DNA of 64,000 nucleotides, taken from Promicromonospora sp042731755. Its GTDB lineage: Bacteria > Actinomycetota > Actinomycetes > Actinomycetales > Cellulomonadaceae. Position 1 is the first letter of the stretch. Each line of letters starts with the position of its first letter. Shown here one piece after another: positions 42,320 through 50,958 of this stretch. The translations under genes were made by a program, and so were the position numbers. The stretch spans positions 320,071-384,070 of the forward strand of contig NZ_JBHWLR010000006.1 of assembly GCF_042731755.1 (NCBI RefSeq). The letters are read 5' to 3'. Under the pieces are notes generated by a model, which was not told the DNA's origin, did not search any database, and saw nothing but the letters and a program-made list of their open reading frames with translations.

Positions 42320-42492
42320 GAGGACTCCACGGTGCGGGCGAGGATCGGGCATACGGCACGACGCCGCCGTCGTGACCCGGCGGGACCAACGGGGTGAAAT
42401 CAGACCGAAGTCACAGAGTAGGGCAGTACGCCGGACCGCCTGCAAGCGGTCGCGGACATTGACAGCCGCTCGAATTCCGTCCCGTACCGCGC

Positions 42493-42523
42493 GCCCTGGC
42501 CCGTCTGCACGACGGGCCAGGGC
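42493..42523 (-). terminator. Terminator of the MFS gene
   Basis: Perfect 13-bp stem GCCCTGGCCCGTC (42493-42505 with 42511-42523), 5-nt loop, 7 nt beyond the stop codon. Confidence 0.8.
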
Positions 42524-42529
42524 TCCGTG

Positions 42530-43765
42530 TCACAGCTCGGACATGGCCTCCTCGGGCGTGTGCTCGGCCACCTTCGCCGCCTTGTTCCAGCGCTGCCAGA
42601 GCACGCGCTCCCCGATCGGCCGGGCCATGAGGTGCGCCGTCACCAGGAAGACGATGACGCCGACGAGCAGCACCCCGGACGCCACCCAGAACGGCGACGA
42701 GGGGCTGACGCCCTCGGCGAGCAGGCCGGCCACGACCGGGGCGGGGGCGGCGAAGCCCCAGCGCACGAGGTTGAACGCGCCGGTCGTCACCCGGCGGTCC
42801 GGGTCGCCGAGCGCGAGCGACAGGTCGGTGAGGTTCGCGTTGGCGATACCCATGAACACACCGGCCACGACGGTCACGACGATGGAGCCCGCGGTGCCGA
42901 CGCCGATCGCGAGCAGCGCCACGCACACCAGCACGCCCGCGACGGCCACACCGAGCGTCTGCACGAACCCGATCCGGTGCGCGAGCTTGTGGCCCACCGC
43001 GAGGATGCCGACGGCCACGCCGATGCCCCAGGCGGTGAACACCAGGCCGAGCGGCACGACGTCGAGGCCGAGGAACACCGGCACGTAGCCGAGCACCACG
43101 AAGAACACGAAGTTGTAGGCGGCCGTCACGATCGCGAGCGCCAGGAAGCCCGGCTTGCGGAACAGCCCGAAGACCTGCCCGAGCTTGAGCGGCGCGGGCT
43201 TCTCGGCCGGGTCCTTGAGGCGGGTGGCGGAAACCAGGAGGGCGACGACCATGAGCAGGCCGCAGACGAAGAACGGCACGCGCCAGCTGATGTGCCCGAG
43301 CAGCCCGCCGATCAGCGGCCCGACGGCGAAGCCGAGCCCCACGCAGGTCTCGAACAGGCCGACCACCCACTCGCGGTCCTTGGCGAGGGCGACGAGCAGC
43401 ACCATGGCGGTGGCGAAGAACATCGCGTTGCCGAGGCCCCAGACGCCGCGGAGCACCGCGAGCTGGACGATGTTGCCACTCAGGGCCGCCAGCACGGCGG
43501 CGATGGCGACGAGCGTGACGCCGGTCGCCAGGATCTTCTTGTACCCGAACTTCCCCGTGGCCATCACGGCGGGGATCATGCCGATGGCCATGACCGCGAT
43601 GTACGCGGTGAACAGGAGCTCGATCTCCCAGGTGGTGGCGCCGATCTCCGCGCCGATGACGGGCAGGATCGGGTCGACGACGGCGATGCCGGCGATCGCG
43701 AAGAACGCGGTGAGCGCGGTGGCGTAGATGGCTGTCTTGTTCGGTTCGTTGCGCGCGCTGGCCAC
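42530..43765 (-). CDS. MFS drug-type exporter
   Basis: 411 residues, GTG start at 43765 with GGAGG upstream. Twelve helices; motif A-like MATGKFGYKKILATG in loop 2-3 (about 67-81), helix 4-5 RGVWGLGNAMFF and motif C-like VGLGFAVGPLIGGLLG (about 143-158), features of DHA1 drug:H+ antiporters. Divergent from a MarR gene with an operator between the two, the classic arrangement of a MarR-repressed multidrug or toxicant pump. Confidence 0.9.
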   Translation of the reverse strand: MASARNEPNKTAIYATALTAFFAIAGIAVVDPILPVIGAEIGATTWEIELLFTAYIAVMAIGMIPAVMATGKFGYKKILATGVTLVAIAAVLAALSGNIVQLAVLRGVWGLGNAMFFATAMVLLVALAKDREWVVGLFETCVGLGFAVGPLIGGLLGHISWRVPFFVCGLLMVVALLVSATRLKDPAEKPAPLKLGQVFGLFRKPGFLALAIVTAAYNFVFFVVLGYVPVFLGLDVVPLGLVFTAWGIGVAVGILAVGHKLAHRIGFVQTLGVAVAGVLVCVALLAIGVGTAGSIVVTVVAGVFMGIANANLTDLSLALGDPDRRVTTGAFNLVRWGFAAPAPVVAGLLAEGVSPSSPFWVASGVLLVGVIVFLVTAHLMARPIGERVLWQRWNKAAKVAEHTPEEAMSEL

Positions 43766-43794
43766 GCGGCCTCCTCAGGATTTATCTGTATCAC

Positions 43795-43810
43795 ACAGGT
43801 ATATGCCTGT
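43795..43810. promoter_or_regulatory. MarR operator between MFS and marR-like genes
   Basis: ACAGGTATATGCCTGT, a 16-bp palindrome with a single mismatched pair. It lies directly before TAGGCT (43810-43815), the probable -10 of the MarR gene, whose ATG follows 6 nt later, so binding would block transcription of both divergent genes. Confidence 0.7.
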
Positions 43811-43821
43811 AGGCTACACCT

Positions 43822-44313
43822 ATGTCGAGGGAGACGGAAGAGACCGCCGGTGACGACCACCCCGGCGAGGCCCCGTTGTCACGCGTCGAGCTCCAGCTCG
43901 CGCTCCTGCTGCGCCGGGCAGAACGCACGGGCGCCATCCGCGCCGGCCACACCCCCGCGCTCGAACGGTCGGGCTACCTGCTGCTCCAGGTCCTGAGCAC
44001 CGAGGGCCCGCTCGGCATCAACGCGCTCGCCGCCCGCCAGGGCCTCGACGCGTCGACCGTGACCCGCCAGGTGGTCAGCCTGGAGAAGGCCGGGTTCGCG
44101 CGGCGCAGCAAGGATCCGCTCGACGGGCGGGCAGTCCTGGTCGAGGCGACGGAGTCCGGCAGGGCCCAGCTGGAGCGCGAGCGCGTCCGGCGCAGCGCGA
44201 TGTACGACCAGATCCTGACCGACTGGTCCCCCTTCGAGCGGTCCCTGCTCGCCGAGCTGCTGGAGCGCCTGAACCACGACCTGGACGCGTTCCGACGCGA
44301 CCCCGAGGAGTGA
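43822..44313 (+). CDS. MarR-family transcriptional regulator
   Basis: 163 residues. Winged HTH: LLLQVLSTEGPLGINALAARQ then GLDASTVTRQVVSLEKAGFARRSKDPLDGRAVLVEAT (landmark STVTRQVVSLEKAGF, about 77-91; wing DPLDGRAV). N- and C-terminal helices for dimerisation. It probably represses itself and the divergent MFS pump through the 43795-43810 palindrome and is released by a small ligand. Leaderless start is likely. Confidence 0.93.
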   Translation: MSRETEETAGDDHPGEAPLSRVELQLALLLRRAERTGAIRAGHTPALERSGYLLLQVLSTEGPLGINALAARQGLDASTVTRQVVSLEKAGFARRSKDPLDGRAVLVEATESGRAQLERERVRRSAMYDQILTDWSPFERSLLAELLERLNHDLDAFRRDPEE

Positions 44314-44321
44314 GGCGCCAC

Positions 44322-44357
44322 TTCCAAAGACCTGGTTGCAAAGAAACCCTTGCAAAG
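44322..44357 (+). promoter_or_regulatory. Three 14-bp-phased TT(C/G)CAAAG repeats
   Basis: TTCCAAAG at 44322-44329, TTGCAAAG at 44336-44343 and TTGCAAAG at 44350-44357, each 14 bp apart. The third copy contains the -35 hexamer TTGCAA of the promoter at 44350-44378. A regulator bound here would compete with or contact RNA polymerase; the ArsR-like protein encoded at 44676 is an obvious candidate. Confidence 0.6.
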
Positions 44358-44378
44358 GTGTGTTGGCATGCGTAGGGT
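44350..44378 (+). promoter_or_regulatory. Promoter of small gene and ArsR-like regulator
   Basis: TTGCAA (44350-44355), 17 bp, TAGGGT (44373-44378), 42 nt before the ATG at 44421. Confidence 0.65.
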
Positions 44379-44420
44379 TGGGCACACGAGCTAGCCCACC
44401 CCGAGCCAGGAGATGCACCG

Positions 44421-44645
44421 ATGAGCGCCTTCGCACCCACCGCCGTCCCCCAGGTCAACCACTTCCTCGCGCCGCGCACCGTCGCGACCGCCGCCGGCCG
44501 GCAGCCGGTGGCACCGGCTGCCGAGCGGGAGGCCCGCCGCACCGAAGTCCTGCGCCGCGAGGCGGAGCGCGCCGACCGGCAGCGCGCCCAGGCCGAGCAC
44601 GCCCGCGACAACGCGGCGGCGCGCCACCCGCTCGCGCTGCGCTGA
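44421..44645 (+). CDS. Small basic/acidic helical protein, unknown
   Basis: 74 residues with a good ribosome-binding site (CAGGAG, 8 nt before ATG). The first half is Pro/Ala/Val-rich; residues 34-66 form one long charged helix (EREARRTEVLRREAERADRQ and onward) likely to be a coiled coil. No family recognised. It follows a clear promoter with phased repeats and precedes the ArsR-like regulator by 30 nt, so it is probably expressed under that regulator. Confidence 0.6.
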   Translation: MSAFAPTAVPQVNHFLAPRTVATAAGRQPVAPAAEREARRTEVLRREAERADRQRAQAEHARDNAAARHPLALR

Positions 44646-44675
44646 ACCCGCCGCCCAGTGGGTAACGTCCTGCCT

Positions 44676-45416
44676 ATGGCGACTGCGCGTGAGGACTCCC
44701 CGGGGCACGAGGCGGACGGGGGCGGCGGCTCCCCCGCGTCACCCGCGGCGGAGTCCCCCGCGTCACCCGCGGCCGAGTCCCCCGCGACGCCCGCGGCCGA
44801 GTCCCCCGCGACGCCCAGGCCCGCAGGACCACCGGCGGAGCTGGGCCCTGCGGCGCTGCGCGCTCTCTCGCACCCGCTCCGCATCCGCATCCTCGACCTG
44901 CTGCCGAGCCATGGTCCGCTCACCGCCAGCAAGCTCGGCGAGATCGTCGGCGAGTCCAGCGGGTCGACGAGCTACCACCTGCGCCAGCTCGCCAAGCACG
45001 GCCTCGTCCGTGAGGTCGAGGGCAAGGGCACCGCGCGGGAACGCTGGTGGGAACGCACCCCGGGCGGGTTCAGCATCTCCTCCGCGGGCAAGGACTCCCC
45101 TGCCGCCCGGCAGACCGCCGAAGCAGTCAACATCGAGTTCCTGCGCCTGCGCCACGAGCGCGTGATGGCCTTCGTCCGCGCCGGCCAGGGCGCGGACGAG
45201 GAGACCCTGGAGAAGTGGCTCGGGACCACCACGTTCTTCTCCGCCAACAAGTGGGCCACGCCGGAGCAGATGGAAGCGATCGTGCAGGCCTGGGAACGCT
45301 TCTCGGCCGAGCACATCGAACCGCTCAGCGGGCAGGAGGAGGGTCTCGGGATGATCCCCTTCGAGGTCCACTTCGACGCCTTCCCGACGATCGACCCGCA
45401 GGGCAACCCGCTCTGA
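44676..45416 (+). CDS. ArsR-like winged-helix regulator
   Basis: 246 residues. After a repeat-containing N-terminus (about 20-48) comes a winged HTH: LGPAALRALSHPLRIRILDLL, LTASKLGEIVGESSGSTSYHLRQLAKHGLVREV (landmark GSTSYHLRQLAKHGL, about 94-108) and wing GKGTARERWWERT. The C-terminal 110 residues (IEFLRLRHERVMAFV, WATPEQMEAIVQAWERF) are helical, as in the larger HTH_20 regulators that sit next to MFS genes. ATG 44676 is used. No metal-binding cysteine motif is present, so it is not an arsenic/cadmium sensor. Confidence 0.85.
   Translation: MATAREDSPGHEADGGGGSPASPAAESPASPAAESPATPAAESPATPRPAGPPAELGPAALRALSHPLRIRILDLLPSHGPLTASKLGEIVGESSGSTSYHLRQLAKHGLVREVEGKGTARERWWERTPGGFSISSAGKDSPAARQTAEAVNIEFLRLRHERVMAFVRAGQGADEETLEKWLGTTTFFSANKWATPEQMEAIVQAWERFSAEHIEPLSGQEEGLGMIPFEVHFDAFPTIDPQGNPL
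44730..44816 (+). repeat. 24-bp minisatellite, 3.6 copies, coding
   Basis: Units at 44730-44753, 44754-44777, 44778-44801 and a partial unit to 44816, each beginning TCCCCCGCG. They encode SPASPAAE / SPATPAAE in the N-terminus of the ArsR-like regulator. Copy number can change in frame. Confidence 0.9.
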
Positions 45417-45508
45417 CCCGACGCGGACGCGGCGGCCTCTGCCATGAGCAGATCTGCGGCGGGCAGAGACGGCTGTCCGGGTGGCCCGGTTCGGACGATC
45501 GTGGAGCC

Positions 45509-46111
45509 ATGACCGAGACCATCCAGACCCAGCCCCTCGACGACCATCTCGCCACGCGGCTGCTGCACCAGCGGATCGTGCTGATCGGCAGCGAGATCGA
45601 CGACGCCGTCGCCAACCGCGTGACCTCGCAGCTCCTGCTGCTCTCGGCGGAGGACCCCGCCGCCGACATCAGCCTCTACCTCAACTCCCCCGGCGGCTCC
45701 ATGAGCGCGGGCCTCGCCGTGCACGACACGATGAAGCTGCTGCCGAACGCCGTCTCCACCGTGGCGGTCGGGTTCGCGGGCGGCATGGGGCAGTTCCTGC
45801 TCGCCGCCGGCACGGCCGGCAAGCGGTACGCGCTGCCGCACGCGCGGATCATGATGCACCAGCCCGCGGGCGGGGCGGGCGGTACGACGACGGACGTGGT
45901 GGTCCAGGCCGAGAACATCCGGCACGTCAAGGACGTGGTCACGCGGCTGCAGGCCGAGCACACCGGCCAGCCGGTGGAGACGGTCGCGGCGGACTCCGAG
46001 CGCGACCGCTGGTTCACCGCGGAGCAGGCCCTGGCCTACGGCATGATCGACAAGGTCGTGGACCGGGTGCACGACGTGCGCCCGGGCGGGAAGCGGCGCG
46101 CGGGACTCTGA
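45509..46111 (+). CDS. ClpP-like protein with catalytic serine replaced by glycine
   Basis: 200 residues, full ClpP length and fold: ISLYLNSPGGSMSAGLAVHD (about 52-71), KRYALPHARIMMHQPAGG with catalytic His (near 117), HTGQPVETVAADSERDRWFTAEQAL with catalytic Asp (near 167) and YGMIDKVVDRV. At the nucleophile position, where ClpP has GxAASMG, this protein reads VGFAGGMGQFLL: residue 92 is glycine (GGC, 45782-45784). A serine codon AGC is one base away. The protein should therefore be unable to cleave peptides, like cyanobacterial ClpR, and may act as a structural ring partner of active ClpP subunits encoded elsewhere. Convergent with a ClgR-type regulator. Confidence 0.88.
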   Translation: MTETIQTQPLDDHLATRLLHQRIVLIGSEIDDAVANRVTSQLLLLSAEDPAADISLYLNSPGGSMSAGLAVHDTMKLLPNAVSTVAVGFAGGMGQFLLAAGTAGKRYALPHARIMMHQPAGGAGGTTTDVVVQAENIRHVKDVVTRLQAEHTGQPVETVAADSERDRWFTAEQALAYGMIDKVVDRVHDVRPGGKRRAGL

Positions 46112-46151
46112 CGGCCCGGCGGGCACCGGCGCCGTCCTGGACCCCGGCGGC

Positions 46152-46646
46152 TCACGCCGCCAGCAGCACGGCCTCCCCGCGCCGTCCGACGGCGGAGGTG
46201 CCGGCCGGCGCCGGCTGCGCGGCCTGCAACGGGTGCCGCGACGACGAGAAGCCGGCCGAACGGCGGGCCGCGGACGACAGGACGCGGACCCGCCGACCCT
46301 CCTCCTGGGCCGCGAGCGCGATCGCGAGATCGGCCCACGCGCGCTCGACGAGGTCGACGAGCCGCATGCCGAGCGCCTCGCACACCGCGGCGAGCACCTC
46401 GGAGGAGGCCTCCTTGCGTCCCCGTTCCACCTCGGACAGGTAGGCGGTCGAGACCCGGGCGTCCGTGGCGACGTCCGCCAGGGTGCGGCGCTGCTCCCGC
46501 CGTGCGCGGCGCAGGATGCCGCCCACGAGGTCGCGCAGCAGCGGCTCGCGCGTGTGCTCCAGGGTGCCGGACCGCGCGCCCGGCGCGCGGTCGCTCGTGG
46601 TGCCGGGCCCACCGGGGCCCGCAGTAGCTGTCGAGATCATCGCCAT
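46152..46646 (-). CDS. clgR: ClgR-type XRE regulator of Clp protease genes
   Basis: 164 residues from ATG 46646 (GGGAG upstream); longer in-frame starts exist. Residues about 35-105 read LLRDLVGGILRRARREQ, RTLADVATDARVSTAYLSEVERGRKEASSEVLAAVCEALGM (landmark STAYLSEVERGRKEASSE), the highly characteristic ClgR/PopR HTH. ClgR activates clpP1P2, clpC and lon-type genes in actinobacteria and is itself a Clp substrate; PopR controls clpP3P4 in Streptomyces. The C-terminus ends VLLAA, with two alanines at the end as in known Clp-degraded regulators. Location next to a ClpP paralogue supports the assignment. A TGTCGGTG-N8-TAGCGT promoter precedes it. Confidence 0.85.
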   Translation of the reverse strand: MAMISTATAGPGGPGTTSDRAPGARSGTLEHTREPLLRDLVGGILRRARREQRRTLADVATDARVSTAYLSEVERGRKEASSEVLAAVCEALGMRLVDLVERAWADLAIALAAQEEGRRVRVLSSAARRSAGFSSSRHPLQAAQPAPAGTSAVGRRGEAVLLAA

Positions 46647-46674
46647 GTGCCCGCTCCCGCCGTTGGTACCCGTC

Positions 46675-46697
46675 ACGCTACCCAACCCCACCGACAT
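46675..46697 (-). promoter_or_regulatory. RecA-NDp/PafBC-like promoter of clgR
   Basis: Minus strand: TGTCGGTG, 8 nt (GGGTTGGG), TAGCGT; exact consensus match, 28 nt before the start. Confidence 0.68.
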
Positions 46698-46754
46698 GCC
46701 GGGTCGTTCCGCCGTCTGCTGCTGGCGTAACGGCGTGACCCCGAGGCCGGGTGC

Positions 46755-46777
46755 GTGTCAGTGGCTCCTGGCACCAT
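46755..46777 (+). promoter_or_regulatory. RecA-NDp/PafBC-like promoter of uvrA-like gene
   Basis: GTGTCAGTG, 8 nt (GCTCCTGG), CACCAT: the -10 deviates from TAnnnT at its first base. About 27 nt before the start. It lies back to back with the clgR element, 58 bp away. Confidence 0.6.
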
Positions 46778-46804
46778 GGGACCACCGACCAGGAGAGGAC
46801 AGTG

Positions 46805-49051
<2,247 letters not shown>

Positions 49052-49072
49052 GGCCAGGGCTCAGCCTGATCG

Positions 49073-49146
49073 TGCCCCCACCCGGGTTCGAACCGGGACT
49101 GGGCCGGGTTTAAGCCGGCTGCCTCTGCCAGTTGGGCTATGGGGGC
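49073..49146 (-). tRNA. tRNA with UAA anticodon, class I (short variable loop)
   Basis: 74 nt on the minus strand. Acceptor stem GCCCCCA/TGGGGGC with discriminator A; D-arm with TGG; anticodon stem GCCGG/CCGGC, loop CTTAAAC with T33 and anticodon TAA; variable loop of only 5 nt (CCAGT); T-arm CCCGG-TTCGAAC-CCGGG. CCA is not encoded. UAA reads the leucine codon UUA, yet bacterial tRNA-Leu normally has a long variable arm. Whether leucyl-tRNA synthetase charges it is therefore uncertain; see findings. Confidence 0.9.
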
Positions 49147-49181
49147 GCACCCCAGAGACTACCGAGCGGCACCCGACGACG

Positions 49182-49298
49182 GAGCCCCCGGCTCCGACCT
49201 GTCAGAACCTCGCGGACCCGTCAGACGTGCAGGTCACCGGAGTGACCTGTGCGTCTGACAGCCGCAAAGAGCTTCTGACAGCGGGGAGCCGGGGGCTC
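49182..49298. terminator. Three-tier 117-nt hairpin between tRNA and ndh
   Basis: Outer perfect 14-bp stem (49182-49195 with 49285-49298, GAGCCCCCGGCTCC); second stem CTGTCAGAA/TTCTGACAG (49198-49206 with 49272-49280); inner stem of 18 bp with two mismatches (49219-49236 with 49241-49258) closing a 4-nt loop. It lies downstream of ndh and should terminate it strongly before the tRNA. Confidence 0.85.
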
Positions 49299-49335
49299 GG
49301 TGCCTGCCCTGGGACGAGCCGGGACGGGCGGCGGG

Positions 49336-50790
49336 TCAGGCCTTGGAGCCCGACTCCGCGCGCGCGGCGGACGACTCGGCCGTCTGCTCGACCTTCTCGC
49401 CCACGGGCTTCGGCGGCACCGACGCGTTGCGGAACTCCTGCCGCGGGTCGTGCAGCGAACCGAGCGAGACGAGCTCGCGGCCCATCAGGAACTGGCCGAT
49501 CCAGCCGACCAGGATGCGCGCCTTGCGGTTGCCGGTCGGCATCGCCATGACGTGGTAGCCGCGGTGCGCCACCCAGGCCGGGAAGCCGCGCAGCTTGATG
49601 AAGCCGAACAGCTCGGCGACACCCTTGTACAGACCCAGCGAGGCGACCACACCGACGTTCTTGTGGTTGTACTCGACGGCGGGCTTGTCCTTGTAGAGCG
49701 CCACGATGTTGTCGGCCAGGCGCACGGCCTCGCGGATCGCGTGCTGCGCGTTCGGCGGGCAGAACTTGCCGGGGTTGAGCACGTCCGGCACGGCGGCGCA
49801 GTCGCCCGCGGCCCAGGCGCCGTCGACGATCTCGCCGTCCTCCGTGGCGACCTGCAGCGTGGGGAGCACGATGACACGGCCCAGCTTGTCGAACGGGAGG
49901 TCCGAGGCCTCCTTGATGACCGGGTTCGCCTTGACGCCCGCGGTCCACACGATGGTCTCGGTGTCGAACTCGACGCCGGTCGAGGTGACGACGTGCCCGT
50001 CCACGCAGGACGAGAGGAAGGTGTTGAGGTGGAACTCGATGCCGCGCTTCTTCAGCTCGGCGAGGGCGTACTCGCCCATCGGCTCCGTGACCTCGGGCAG
50101 GATGCGCCCGGCGCCCTCGATCATGACGAACCGCAGGTCGGACGGCTCGATCGTGTTGTACTGGCGCGTCGCGTAGCGCGCCATGTCCTCGATCTCGGCG
50201 AGCGCCTCGATGCCGGCGAACCCGCCGCCCACGAAGGTGAACGTGAGCATGCGCCGGCGCAGGTCGGCGTCCCACGTCGAGGACGCGACGTCCATGCGGT
50301 TGATGACGTGGTTACGGACCGCGATGGCCTCTTCCACGTTCTTGAACCCGATCGCGGCCTCCGCGAGACCCGGGATGGGCAGCGTGCGCGAGACCGAGCC
50401 GAGGCCGACGACCAGCTGGTCGTACGTCACCTCGTACTCGTCGCCCTCCTCGGGCTGGATCTTCACGGCCTTGCGCCCGTGCTCGATCGTGGTGACCTTG
50501 CCCTGGAGCACGTCGATGCCCTTGAGGGCCTTCCGGTGCGGCGCGACGACGTCGCGGGCGTCGATGGAGCCCGCACCCGCCTCGGGCAGGAAGGGTGCGT
50601 ACGTCATGTACGGGCGCGGGTCGACGACGACGATGGCCGCTTCCCGCTTCTTCAGCTTCTTTCGCAGGCGGCGCGCCACGTAGAGGCCGACGGACCCGCC
50701 GCCGAGCACCACGATGCGCGGCACCTTCCGCGGACGCGGCGTCACCGGGTCGGAAGCATGGCTGACCGAGGTCAGGTCGTTCTGAGGCAT
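49336..50790 (-). CDS. ndh: Type II NADH dehydrogenase (NDH-2)
   Basis: 484 residues from ATG 50790 (GGGAA upstream). Single-subunit, membrane-associated, non-proton-pumping NADH:quinone oxidoreductase. FAD Rossmann motif VVLGGGSVGLYVARRL (about 27-42) and NAD-binding FTFVGGGFAGIEALAE (about 187-202); GAWAAGDCAAVP is the second FAD motif. The family quinone-site segment PPNAQHAIREA and the C-terminal amphipathic region (YKGVAELFGFIKLRGFPAW) for membrane attachment are present. The last 35 residues are a charged tail. Monocistronic, closed by the very strong hairpin at 49182-49298. Confidence 0.93.
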   Translation of the reverse strand: MPQNDLTSVSHASDPVTPRPRKVPRIVVLGGGSVGLYVARRLRKKLKKREAAIVVVDPRPYMTYAPFLPEAGAGSIDARDVVAPHRKALKGIDVLQGKVTTIEHGRKAVKIQPEEGDEYEVTYDQLVVGLGSVSRTLPIPGLAEAAIGFKNVEEAIAVRNHVINRMDVASSTWDADLRRRMLTFTFVGGGFAGIEALAEIEDMARYATRQYNTIEPSDLRFVMIEGAGRILPEVTEPMGEYALAELKKRGIEFHLNTFLSSCVDGHVVTSTGVEFDTETIVWTAGVKANPVIKEASDLPFDKLGRVIVLPTLQVATEDGEIVDGAWAAGDCAAVPDVLNPGKFCPPNAQHAIREAVRLADNIVALYKDKPAVEYNHKNVGVVASLGLYKGVAELFGFIKLRGFPAWVAHRGYHVMAMPTGNRKARILVGWIGQFLMGRELVSLGSLHDPRQEFRNASVPPKPVGEKVEQTAESSAARAESGSKA

Positions 50791-50958
50791 GATTCCCAGG
50801 GTACCGCGCCCTAAGCGTGTTTCTTCACATGGCAAAGAGCGGCGGGAGCGTGACGCCCACCACGCCGCTTCGCTGCGTATCGTGCCCGGTCAACGGACCA
50901 CCTGGGACGGGAGTTCCCGACAACCGGAAATCCATCGGTGAAGAATGTCGGGAAGTGG

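Noticed and set aside
49073..49146. bldA-type tRNA-Leu(UAA)
   Set aside because: bldA tRNA is class II with a long variable arm; this one has a 5-nt variable loop, so it was reported as a class I tRNA instead.
50790..50958. Rex-type redox operator upstream of ndh (TGTGAA...CACG)
   Set aside because: Only one half-site matches TTGTGAA; the second half does not give TTCACAA at the right spacing.
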